DNA from: Nocardioides aromaticivorans
GTDB taxonomy: Bacteria > Actinomycetota > Actinomycetes > Propionibacteriales > Nocardioidaceae
Length of the DNA stretch: 64,000 nt
Assembly: GCF_013408525.1 (NCBI RefSeq)
Contig: NZ_JACBZM010000001.1
Span: forward strand, 1,426,001 to 1,490,000
Direction: 5' to 3'
Below are positions 17,876 through 25,950 of the stretch, piece after piece; the stretch's first letter is position 1, and the number at the start of each line of letters is the position of its first letter. A model generated the notes under the pieces. The model made no database searches. It was not told the origin of the DNA and saw only the letters and a list, made by a program, of their open reading frames with translations. Position numbers and translations under genes: made by a program.

Positions 17876-17903
17876 AGCCCCACCCGGTGTGACGGGTGGG
17901 GCT
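17876..17903 (-). terminator. Rho-independent-like terminator of the Fe-S oxidoreductase gene
   Basis: On the minus strand AGCCCCACCCG, a 6-nt loop and CGGGTGGGGCT are followed by TTTCC, 19 nt after the TGA at 17922-17924. It is a GC-rich 11-bp stem with a short T run. Confidence 0.8.
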
Positions 17904-17921
17904 CCTGCGATCGCTCGCGAC

Positions 17922-20900
17922 TCAGAGGTCGAAGAGGGACTCCGCGGCGTTGATGTCGACGTCGGTGCGGGGCTGGTGCGCCTCGCCCGAGTACGACGCC
18001 GGGGCGGCCGACTGGGCCGGGGCCTCCGGCGCGGGGGCGGCCGGGGCGGGCTCCTCCTCCGCAGCGGGCTCCTCCGCAGCGGGCTCCTCGACAGCGGGCT
18101 CCTCCGCGGCCGGCTCGGCCACCTCGGCCTCGGGCTCCGCAGCCACTGCCTCGGGCTCCGCAGCCGCAGCCTCGGGCTCCGCAGCCGCAGCCTCGGGCTC
18201 CGCGGCCGCAGCCTCGGGCTCCGCCGCCGCACCCTCGGGCTCCGCAGCAGGCGCCTCCGGCTCAGCCGCCGGAGCAGGGGCCGCGGCGGCAGGACGCTCG
18301 ACAGCAGCGGCCTCGGGGGCCTCGATGTCGAAGAGCGAGCCCATCGCGTTGATGTCGACGTCGGTCTTCGGCGCGCTCGCGGCACCGCCGGACGCAGCCG
18401 GGGCAGCGGCAGCAGGGGCACTGGCAGCAGGGGCAGCAGGCGCGGCCGGCTCGGCAGCGGGCGCCTCGGCGACGGCCTCGGCCTCCTCGTCGCGGGCCTC
18501 GGCCTCGACCGGCTCGGCCTCGGGGGTCGGCGCCGGAGCAGGAGCAGCCGCCGCCGGGGCAGCGGGAGCGGCCGGGGCCTCGATGTCGAACAACGAGCCA
18601 CCGGCGTTGAGGTCGACCGACGGGGTCGGCGGAGCGGCGGCGACGCCGCCCTCGACCTCGGCCTGGACGACCTTCTCCTCGGTCGGCACGGGCGCCGACT
18701 CCATCTCGGCGGCGGGCGTCGCCTCCGCCTTCGGAGCCTCCGCCTTCGGAGCCTCCGCCTTCGGAGCCTCCGCCTTCGGAGCCTCCGTCTTCGGTGCCTC
18801 CGCCTTCGGAGCCTCCTCGGCCGGCGCGATGTCGAACAGCGAGCCGCCGGCACCCAGGTCGGCGGCCGGCGTGGCCTCGGCCGCGGGCGCGGGCTTCTCC
18901 TCGGCGGCCGGGGCCGCCTTCTGCTCGGCCGGCGGGGCGGCGTCGAAGAGCGAGCCGCCCTCGTCGAACAGCGAGCCACCGCCGGCCGGAGCCGCCTTCT
19001 CCTCGGCCTTCTCCGCCGGCGCTGCCGGTGCAGCAGACGCAGCCGGTGCCGCCTCGGCGGGAGCGGAGTCGAACAGCGAGCTCGAGTCGTCGAACAGCGA
19101 TCCGCCACCGGCCGGGGCCGCGGGCTTCTCCTCCGCCGGCGCCGCCGGAGCAGCGGCCGGGGTGTCGAACATCGAGCCCGGGTCGTCGAACATCGACGAG
19201 CCGCCGGACGCCTTGGCCGCGGGGCCGACGTCCTCGGTCGCGGCGACCGTGTCGTCCGTGAGCGTGACGTCGCCGGCCTCCGGCTCGGCCTTGGTCTCGA
19301 CCGACTGCTTCGCCTCGGCCGGAGCGGCTGCGGCGGCCGCGGCCTTCGGCTGCAGCGGCGCACCCTCGCCCGGCTTGAGCTTGGTGGCCTGCTCCCCCTT
19401 GACCGACGCGAGCAGCATCTGCGCGACGTCGAGGACCTCGACCTCCTCGCGCGCCTCGCCGTCGGCCTGCAGCTTGGTCAGGCCGTCGGAGATCATCACG
19501 CGGCAGAAGGGACAGCCCACGGCGACCTGGTCGGCGCCCGTACCGACGGCCTCCGCCGTGCGGTTGAGGTTGATCCGCTCGCCGATGTTCTCCTCCATCC
19601 ACATGCGGGCGCCACCGGCGCCGCAGCAGAAGGACCGCTCGGAGTTGCGCTCCATCTCGGCGAACTCGGCGCCGGGGAGGATCTGGAGCAGGTCGCGCGG
19701 GGGCGTGTAGACCTGGTTGTGGCGACCCAGGAAGCAGGGGTCGTGGTAGGTGATCTTGCGGTTGTGCGCGCCGGCGCCCGTGGCGACCGGCGTCAGCTTG
19801 CCCTCCCGCACGAGCCGGTTGAGCAGCTGCGTGTGGTGGATGACCTCGAGCTCGATGCCGAGCTCGCGGTACTCGTTCTTGAGGGTGTTCATGCAGTGCG
19901 GGCAGGTGGAGACGACCTTCTTGGCCTTCGCCTCGGTCAGCACCTCGATGTTCTGCTGGGCCAGGCCCTGGAACACGAACTCGTTGCCGGCGCGGCGGGC
20001 GGAGTCACCGGTGCACGTCTCACCGTTGCCGAGTACGCCGAACGAGACGCCCGCCAGGTCGAGGAGTTCCGCGACGGCGCGGGTCGTCTTCTTGGCCCGG
20101 TCCTCGTAGGCGCCGGCGCAGCCGACCCAGAACAGCCAGTCGACGGACTCGAGGTCCTCGATCTGGTCACCGACGACCTTCACCTCGAAGGGCAGGTCCT
20201 TCGCCCAGTCGAGGCGGGCCGTGGCGGACATGTTCCACGGGTTGCCCTTGTTCTCGAGGCCCTTGAAGAGGCCGTTGAGCTCGGAGGGGAAGTTCGACTC
20301 GACGAGCACCTGGTAGCGGCGCATGTCGACGAAGTGGTCGACGTGCTCGATGTCGACCGGGCACTGCTGCACGCAGGCACCACAGTTGGTGCAGGCCCAC
20401 AGGGCGTCCTCGTCGACGACGAAGTCGCCGCCCTCGGGGTTGTAGAACCAGTCGTCGACGCCGTCGGACTGCTCGTGCTCGGTCTTGCCGACGAGCGCAC
20501 GCGGCTCGGCGCCGCCGGCGACGGCGTACGCCTCCTCGCGCATCGCCATCATCATCAGCTTCGGCGAGAGCGGCTTCTCGGTGTTCCACGCGGGGCACTG
20601 CGACTGGCAGCGACCGCACTCGGTGCAGGTGGTGAAGTCGAGGATGTCCTTCCAGGAGAAGTCCCAGATGGAGCCGACGCCGAGGGTGGCGTCCTCGTCG
20701 AGGTCGTCGACGTCGTCGAGCGTGATCGGCTTGCCGCCGGAGGTCAGCGGCTTGACCGCGCCGAGGGCCGTGCGGCCGCTCTCCTCACGCTTGAACCAGA
20801 TGTTGAACCAGGCGGTGAAGCGGTGCCAGGCCACACCCATCGTCAGGTTGCTGGAGATGACGATCAGCCAGATCATCGCGGAGGTGATCTTGACCATCGC

Positions 20901-21560
20901 GATGAAGTAGATGATGTTCTCGAGCGTCCCGATCGACTCGTGGCCGGTCGGGTAGAGGTTGCCGAAGAACTGCGAGATCGGGAAGTGGAAGCCGTCGGCG
21001 TGCTCGGCGGCCTCGCCGCCGTGGGCCTTGGCGAGGTTGTACTCGGCGCCGCGGATGAAGAGGATCGCGGAGCTCTCCAGGAGCACCATCGCCTCGACGA
21101 AGTAGGCCTGCCACATGGTGGAGCCGAAGAAGCGGCTCTGGCGCCCGATCTGCGAGGGGCGGTGGGTGAGCCGGTAGATGATCAGCGGGATGATCGCCAG
21201 CGAGCCGAGCAGGCCGAGGATCTCGGCGACCCACTCGTAGAGGAAGAACTTGCCGAGGACGGGGATCGTCCACTCGGGGTCGAACAGCTGCGGGAACGCG
21301 GCGGCGACGGCGGTGGAGAGCGCGATGAACGCCGCGAAGGCGAACCAGTGCAGGATGCCGACCCACGTCCACTGCAGCATGCGCGTGTGGAGGACGGTCT
21401 CCTTGAGCATGGTCACGGTCCGGCCGACCGGGTTGCCGGTGCGGCCCGGCGCCGGCTGGCCCTTGCGGATCACGCCGAGCATCGCGGAGACGGCCCGGGC
21501 CGTCAGGGCGATGGCGACCACCGAGATGGCCAGCGAAATCACGATCGCAACGGTCTGCAT
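17922..21560 (-). CDS. Membrane (Fe-S) CCG-domain oxidoreductase with long repetitive SLFD tail
   Basis: A 1212-aa protein from ATG 21560 (GGAGA upstream). The first ~270 residues hold about five transmembrane helices like the cytochrome b subunit of nitrate/heterodisulfide reductases. Two [4Fe-4S] motifs follow (CTECGRCQSQCP from Cys312, CTNCGACVQQCP from Cys390). Then come two Cys-rich CCG modules (WVGCAGAYEDRA, CPHCMNT, HDPCFLGRHN, CCGAGGARMWMEE), making a typical ~720-aa quinone-linked Fe-S oxidoreductase. From ~residue 740 a ~470-residue Ala/Pro/Glu tail carries ten S(L/M)FD motifs, an EAPKA tandem and an AAAEPEA tandem. The tail is unusual for the family. Electron donor and acceptor are unknown; homologues sit near beta-oxidation genes. 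A terminator follows. Confidence 0.88.
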   Translation of the reverse strand: MQTVAIVISLAISVVAIALTARAVSAMLGVIRKGQPAPGRTGNPVGRTVTMLKETVLHTRMLQWTWVGILHWFAFAAFIALSTAVAAAFPQLFDPEWTIPVLGKFFLYEWVAEILGLLGSLAIIPLIIYRLTHRPSQIGRQSRFFGSTMWQAYFVEAMVLLESSAILFIRGAEYNLAKAHGGEAAEHADGFHFPISQFFGNLYPTGHESIGTLENIIYFIAMVKITSAMIWLIVISSNLTMGVAWHRFTAWFNIWFKREESGRTALGAVKPLTSGGKPITLDDVDDLDEDATLGVGSIWDFSWKDILDFTTCTECGRCQSQCPAWNTEKPLSPKLMMMAMREEAYAVAGGAEPRALVGKTEHEQSDGVDDWFYNPEGGDFVVDEDALWACTNCGACVQQCPVDIEHVDHFVDMRRYQVLVESNFPSELNGLFKGLENKGNPWNMSATARLDWAKDLPFEVKVVGDQIEDLESVDWLFWVGCAGAYEDRAKKTTRAVAELLDLAGVSFGVLGNGETCTGDSARRAGNEFVFQGLAQQNIEVLTEAKAKKVVSTCPHCMNTLKNEYRELGIELEVIHHTQLLNRLVREGKLTPVATGAGAHNRKITYHDPCFLGRHNQVYTPPRDLLQILPGAEFAEMERNSERSFCCGAGGARMWMEENIGERINLNRTAEAVGTGADQVAVGCPFCRVMISDGLTKLQADGEAREEVEVLDVAQMLLASVKGEQATKLKPGEGAPLQPKAAAAAAAPAEAKQSVETKAEPEAGDVTLTDDTVAATEDVGPAAKASGGSSMFDDPGSMFDTPAAAPAAPAEEKPAAPAGGGSLFDDSSSLFDSAPAEAAPAASAAPAAPAEKAEEKAAPAGGGSLFDEGGSLFDAAPPAEQKAAPAAEEKPAPAAEATPAADLGAGGSLFDIAPAEEAPKAEAPKTEAPKAEAPKAEAPKAEAPKAEATPAAEMESAPVPTEEKVVQAEVEGGVAAAPPTPSVDLNAGGSLFDIEAPAAPAAPAAAAPAPAPTPEAEPVEAEARDEEAEAVAEAPAAEPAAPAAPAASAPAAAAPAASGGAASAPKTDVDINAMGSLFDIEAPEAAAVERPAAAAPAPAAEPEAPAAEPEGAAAEPEAAAAEPEAAAAEPEAAAAEPEAVAAEPEAEVAEPAAEEPAVEEPAAEEPAAEEEPAPAAPAPEAPAQSAAPASYSGEAHQPRTDVDINAAESLFDL

Positions 21561-21743
21561 GGGCGAATCTCCACTCGTCTGCAGGTTCAGGACACGCACG
21601 GGTGCGCGGGCCGAGCCTATTGCCACCATCGGAGATCGCGAACCGAAGGCAAGCCTTACCAATGGGTGGGGCGACAGGGCCGACGACCGGATCCTACCGG
21701 CAGGTAACTTCCGGTGGGGCGTGACGAATGCCTCAGGTATGCC

Positions 21744-24266
21744 TCAGGAGAAGCTGAGCCCGGTCACCCGGCCCGCCTTCGAGAAGGTCACCTTCACGGG
21801 CACCTTCGCCCGGGTCGAGGTCTTCGCACAGAAGGAGTACGACGTCCCGAGCCGCTGGTAGGGCTGGCCCACCGCGCGCAGCACGGCCTCGGTGGTCATG
21901 CCGATCGTCACCCGGCTCCGGACGGTGGAGACGCCCAGGCGCTGGTCGGCGTTGCGGCACGAGTCGGGCTTCACGCCGTACGCGCGCTCCCACATCTGCA
22001 GATAGGCCTCGGCCCCGCGGGCCATGTCGTCGACGATCTTCTCGCCGTCGCCGGCGTGCTGCGCCTCCGCGACCTGGCGTAGGTCCTCCACCCAGTCGGG
22101 GTAGAGGCCGTACTGCGCCACGCCGTCGACGTTGATGTCCCAGGTCCGCTCGCCGGCCTGCTGCCGGTCGACCTGGACGCCGCCGAGTCCGGTGAAGGGG
22201 TAGCTGACCGGGTTGGGGACGTCAGCACCGCGGGGGTTGCCCTGCGCGCCGAGGCCGTTGATGTCGGCACCGAAGCCGAACCCGAAGTAGTAGCGCGGGT
22301 CGGCCCAGCCGAGGTGGCGGCGCCACTTCGCGACGAAGCCGGTGGAGTCGCCTGCGTACGGGGTGATGAAGCCGCCCGCCTTGTAGATCCGGGGGTAGGT
22401 GTCGGGCGTCGACCACGAGTGGCTGGAGATCACGCCCGGGTAGGCGAGGTCGTCGATGACGTCCATCGAGGAGGAGCGGGCCTTGACCGAGAGGTGGTCG
22501 GGGTCGAAGACCATGCCGCGCTTCGCGAGGCCCTCGATCGTGTGCACGCCGAGCTCGGTGAGGCCGCGCTTGTTGCAATGGGCCGGCGGTCCGTAGAGCG
22601 GGGTCGCCGGGAGCAGTCCCAGGACCTTCCCGATCGCACCGAAGAGCGCGTCCTGCTGCCCGGCACTGAGGTCCGGCAGGACGCCGATCTGCGGGTTGTC
22701 CGCGGACTCGCCGTCCGCCGGCTCGCAGTGCTCCATCGCCCAGAACGAGCCGGTCTCGAGGAAGTTGGCGGTGTTGACGAGCGGCCCGATGGCACCCGCG
22801 TCGCCGGCGACCCCGGCGAGCGCGTTGTCGAACTTGTTGACGAGCTCCATCTGTCGTACGCCGAGGGCGTGCATCTCGTCGAGGTTGGCGTCGATCTCGG
22901 CCTTGGTGCAGGCCGGGAAGTCCTTGCCCAGGACCTTCTTGTACGTGCAGCCGAACGGGATGGACGTCTCGATGCCCATCACCACGGCCATCTTGCCGCT
23001 GTTGATGACCCGCCGCGCCTCGAAGGGGTCCTTCACGATCCGGTAGAAGCCCTTGCCCGGGCCGCCGAACTGGGCGTCGATGTAGTCCTGCATCTTCAGC
23101 ATGTCGCTGGCCTGCAGGCGGATCGAGTCCATGTCGTCGCAGGAGTTCTTCTTCATCGGGTAGAGCTGGCAGAGCTTGTTGTTCTCGACCAGCAGGTTGA
23201 CGAAGAGCCGCTGCCCGCCGCGCCACGCGCGCTCGAGCCACCGGTAGTAGGTGCCCTCGTGGGTGAGCGACTCGGGCGCCGGCCAGTCCTTGAAGGTCGG
23301 CCAGCCGACGGGATCGTGCGACGGTTCGCCGGAGAGCACCGACTCGAGCAGCGCACCCTTGCCCTGGGTGAGCGTGTGGTCCTGGCAGTCGACAAGGGCG
23401 TACGGCGCGCCGTAGGTGTGCCACGGACGGCCGCAGTGCACCTTGCCGCCGAGGAACTCGAACGCCATGCCGTGGGTGTGCGCGTCGACGAAGCCGCGCA
23501 CCTCCTGGTAGGTGGTCTCGCCCGCGAAGGGGTCGCCGGTGACGTTGATCGCCGCCTCCGGGTACGACGGGCAGCCGCTCGCCGTGCGCAGCGCGAAGGT
23601 CGTGCCGGCGCCCGGCACGAGCTTGCCGCCGGCGACGGTGAGCGCCTTCCCGGCGCCGACGTCGAACCGGTAGCCGGTCCCGGCCTTCGTCGCCGTCCAG
23701 TCGGCCGCCGGGCTCGCCTTGGCAGCGACCTTCACCGCCCCGTTGACCACCGCGAGCTCGCCACCCGTCGTGTGCAGCAGGTAGCCGCCGAGGCGGGTGG
23801 CCTTGAAGTAGTAGGGGCCGAACCTCGCCAGACCGGCGGTCAGGGTGTAGCAGCCGCCGGCCATCGCGTAGCGGTCGGCCGGCACGGCCGTGCGGGCGGG
23901 GTAGGCGGCGACGCCGACGAGCTCGGGGTCCGGCAGTGCGCGCTCGGCCTCGACGTACTCCTCCGCGGCGGCGCGCTCCTCGGCGGTCGTCGGGTCGACC
24001 GCCTCGGCCTCCTCACCGACGGCGAGGCCGCGGGAGACGTCGTTCTTGGTCGCCGGGTCGTTGTGGTCGTGCGGGGCCAGCATCGCGTCGTCGTGCGGGA
24101 TCCCGCGGTCCGACTTCTGCTGCTCGGCCGCGGCCGCGAGGCTCGTCGTGCTCCCGGGGCCGGCGCCGGCCACGGGGACGACGGCCGCCACGCCGATGAC
24201 CCCCAGGGCCGCCGTGACGGCCAGTCCGACCCGTCGCGACGCTGCCGAATCGCGCAATCCGTCCAT
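21744..24266 (-). CDS. Secreted metal-dependent hydrolase-like protein (amidohydrolase/M19-like)
   Basis: An 840-aa exported protein. ATG 24266 is chosen because GGGAGG lies 5 nt upstream and a signal peptide (SRRVGLAVTAALGVIGVAAVVPVAGA) begins soon after; the frame extends to 24314. After a ~240-residue beta-rich N-terminal part comes a hydrolase-like domain with VDAHTHGMAF (metal-binding HxH), VVMGIETS, LGVRQMELVNKFDN, GMVFDPDHLSVKA and VISSHSWSTPD. This order resembles renal dipeptidase/TIM-barrel amidohydrolases. The C-terminus (RVTIGMTTEAVLRAVGQP) is a small separate module. Substrate is unknown. Divergent from the M1 peptidase gene. Confidence 0.75.
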   Translation of the reverse strand: MDGLRDSAASRRVGLAVTAALGVIGVAAVVPVAGAGPGSTTSLAAAAEQQKSDRGIPHDDAMLAPHDHNDPATKNDVSRGLAVGEEAEAVDPTTAEERAAAEEYVEAERALPDPELVGVAAYPARTAVPADRYAMAGGCYTLTAGLARFGPYYFKATRLGGYLLHTTGGELAVVNGAVKVAAKASPAADWTATKAGTGYRFDVGAGKALTVAGGKLVPGAGTTFALRTASGCPSYPEAAINVTGDPFAGETTYQEVRGFVDAHTHGMAFEFLGGKVHCGRPWHTYGAPYALVDCQDHTLTQGKGALLESVLSGEPSHDPVGWPTFKDWPAPESLTHEGTYYRWLERAWRGGQRLFVNLLVENNKLCQLYPMKKNSCDDMDSIRLQASDMLKMQDYIDAQFGGPGKGFYRIVKDPFEARRVINSGKMAVVMGIETSIPFGCTYKKVLGKDFPACTKAEIDANLDEMHALGVRQMELVNKFDNALAGVAGDAGAIGPLVNTANFLETGSFWAMEHCEPADGESADNPQIGVLPDLSAGQQDALFGAIGKVLGLLPATPLYGPPAHCNKRGLTELGVHTIEGLAKRGMVFDPDHLSVKARSSSMDVIDDLAYPGVISSHSWSTPDTYPRIYKAGGFITPYAGDSTGFVAKWRRHLGWADPRYYFGFGFGADINGLGAQGNPRGADVPNPVSYPFTGLGGVQVDRQQAGERTWDINVDGVAQYGLYPDWVEDLRQVAEAQHAGDGEKIVDDMARGAEAYLQMWERAYGVKPDSCRNADQRLGVSTVRSRVTIGMTTEAVLRAVGQPYQRLGTSYSFCAKTSTRAKVPVKVTFSKAGRVTGLSFS

Positions 24267-24294
24267 GCCGACCTCCCTGACCGTCCCCATGTCC

Positions 24295-24312
24295 GAGTGA
24301 CACCGATCACTC
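24295..24312. promoter_or_regulatory. Inverted repeat in divergent promoter region
   Basis: GAGTGA-N6-TCACTC, about 30-46 bp upstream of the 24266 start and 110 bp upstream of the M1 peptidase start. It could be an operator serving either divergent gene. The binding protein is unknown. Confidence 0.4.
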
Positions 24313-24421
24313 AACGACCGAGCACGGGGAGGGTAACACCAAAACGTGACACTTGTTCAGGTTCGTCTCGCGTGAGGGGCCGCCGGGCATGATGTGCGCA
24401 CCGACGGGAGAAGGAACACCC

Positions 24422-25906
24422 ATGACCCGCATGCGCGCCGCCTCGCTGGCCCTCGCCCTCACCGCCGCCCTGGCGCTCGCCGCGTGCGGCTCCGACGACG
24501 AGCCGGAGTCCGACGGCGACCCGACGACCAGCGCGACGCCCACGAGCAGCGCTCCCACGACGAGCACGACGACGCCCTCCGCCGGCGGGAAGTACGCCGC
24601 CGCGGTCAGCGAGACCCGCGAGGACTCCGTCTACCCCGACATCGGCGACCCGCTCGTCGACGCGCTCCACTACGACCTCGGGCTGGCCTGGGACCCGGCG
24701 AAGGACCGGCTCACCGCGCACCAGACGCTCACCTTCCGGGCCACCGGCGACTCCCCCACCATCCCGCTCGACTTCAACGAGCAGCTCGGGATCTCCGAGC
24801 TGACCGTCGACGGCGAGCCGGCCGACCACGAGGTCGACGGCACCCACCTCACGATCGACCACCCGATCGAGGCCGACCAGCGCTACGAGCTCGCCCTCAC
24901 CTACGCCGGCACCCCGGAGCCGGCCCCGGCCCCGAGCACCCGCCAGGACTTCACCCAGGGCGTCGGCTGGAGCATCACCGACGAGCACGAGACGTGGACG
25001 CTGCAGGAGCCCTACGGGGCGTTCACCTGGTACGCCGTCAACGACCAGCCCGCCGACAAGGCCTTCTACGACTTCACCCTCACCAGCCCGGCGCCGATGT
25101 CGGGCGTGGCCAACGGGCAGCTGACGAAGTCCACCGAGGAGGGCGGGACGTCGACGAACACCTGGCACCTCGCGGAGCCCGCGTCGTCGTACCTCGTCAC
25201 GGTGGCGTTCGGCGACTTCCAGCACACGGACCTGACGTCGTCGAGCGGCGTCCCGATCCAGGTCTGGACCGACGCCGACGGCGACCCGTTGCCCGGCGGC
25301 ACCGACACCGCGCCGGCGGCCGTCGACTGGCTCGAGAAGATCCTGGGCCCCTATCCCTTCGACTCGCTGGGCATCCTCGTCGTCGACAACGACAGCGGCA
25401 TGGAGACCCAGACCATGATCACGCTCGGCGACAGCGACTACAGCCTGTCCCCCGCCGTGGTCGTCCACGAGGCCGCGCACCACTGGTACGGCGACACGGT
25501 CACCCCCGCGGACTGGTCCGACGTGTGGATGAACGAGGGGATGGCGATGTACCTGCAGGGCATGTGGGAGGCCGAGCAGGAGGGCGTCACCATCGCCCAG
25601 AAGATGGACGAGTGGGCCGGCTTCGAGGTCCAGCTCCGCGAGGGCGCCGGACCGCCCGCCGCCTTCGACCCGAAGCAGTTCGGCGACGGCAACATCTACT
25701 ACGGACCGGCGCTGATGTGGCAGGAGCTGCGGGAGAGGATCGGGGACGACAAGTTCTTCGCGATGCTCCGCGAGTGGCCGGCCTCGCAGGAGAACGGCAA
25801 CGCCGACCGCCAGGAGTACTGGGACTGGATCGAGAGGACGACCGGCGAGGAGCTGTCCGACTTCTTCGACGACTGGCTGCTGGGCGAGGAGACGCCTCCG
25901 CGCTGA
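24422..25906 (+). CDS. M1-family zinc metallopeptidase, lipoprotein
   Basis: A 494-aa protein with a lipoprotein signal (MTRMRAASLALALTAALALAAC, lipobox LAAC) and a ~35-residue Ser/Thr/Pro/Asp linker. The N-terminal M1 saddle domain (LHYDLGLAWDPAKDRLTAHQTLTFRATG) is followed by the catalytic domain with HEAAH (His349, Glu350, His353) and zinc-ligand Glu372 in NEGMA. The usual exopeptidase GxMEN appears as SGMETQ, so substrate N-terminus recognition may differ from classical aminopeptidase N. It lacks the long helical C-terminal domain and is therefore a compact M1 enzyme. It acts outside the membrane. RBS GGGAGAAGG. Confidence 0.9.
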   Translation: MTRMRAASLALALTAALALAACGSDDEPESDGDPTTSATPTSSAPTTSTTTPSAGGKYAAAVSETREDSVYPDIGDPLVDALHYDLGLAWDPAKDRLTAHQTLTFRATGDSPTIPLDFNEQLGISELTVDGEPADHEVDGTHLTIDHPIEADQRYELALTYAGTPEPAPAPSTRQDFTQGVGWSITDEHETWTLQEPYGAFTWYAVNDQPADKAFYDFTLTSPAPMSGVANGQLTKSTEEGGTSTNTWHLAEPASSYLVTVAFGDFQHTDLTSSSGVPIQVWTDADGDPLPGGTDTAPAAVDWLEKILGPYPFDSLGILVVDNDSGMETQTMITLGDSDYSLSPAVVVHEAAHHWYGDTVTPADWSDVWMNEGMAMYLQGMWEAEQEGVTIAQKMDEWAGFEVQLREGAGPPAAFDPKQFGDGNIYYGPALMWQELRERIGDDKFFAMLREWPASQENGNADRQEYWDWIERTTGEELSDFFDDWLLGEETPPR

Positions 25907-25926
25907 CCGCGCCCTTCCCACGAGAC

Positions 25927-25940
25927 TGGAACACGTTCTA
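25927..25940. promoter_or_regulatory. KstR-type operator upstream of secreted propeller-like gene
   Basis: TGGAACACGTTCTA matches TnnAACnnGTTnnA at all fixed positions. It ends 10 bp before ATG 25951. It is the second such site in the window and suggests that this gene belongs to a KstR-like regulon. Confidence 0.7.
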
Positions 25941-25950
25941 CTCTCCCGGG

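Noticed and set aside
21646..21657. AAGGC-AA-GCCTT palindrome as an iron box upstream of the Fe-S oxidoreductase
   Set aside because: It does not match the TTAGGTTAGGCTAACCTAA pattern and is short; kept only as a curiosity.
17757..21707. 1316-codon open frame opposite the Fe-S oxidoreductase
   Set aside because: Antisense shadow; the minus frame carries the Fe-S motifs and membrane helices.
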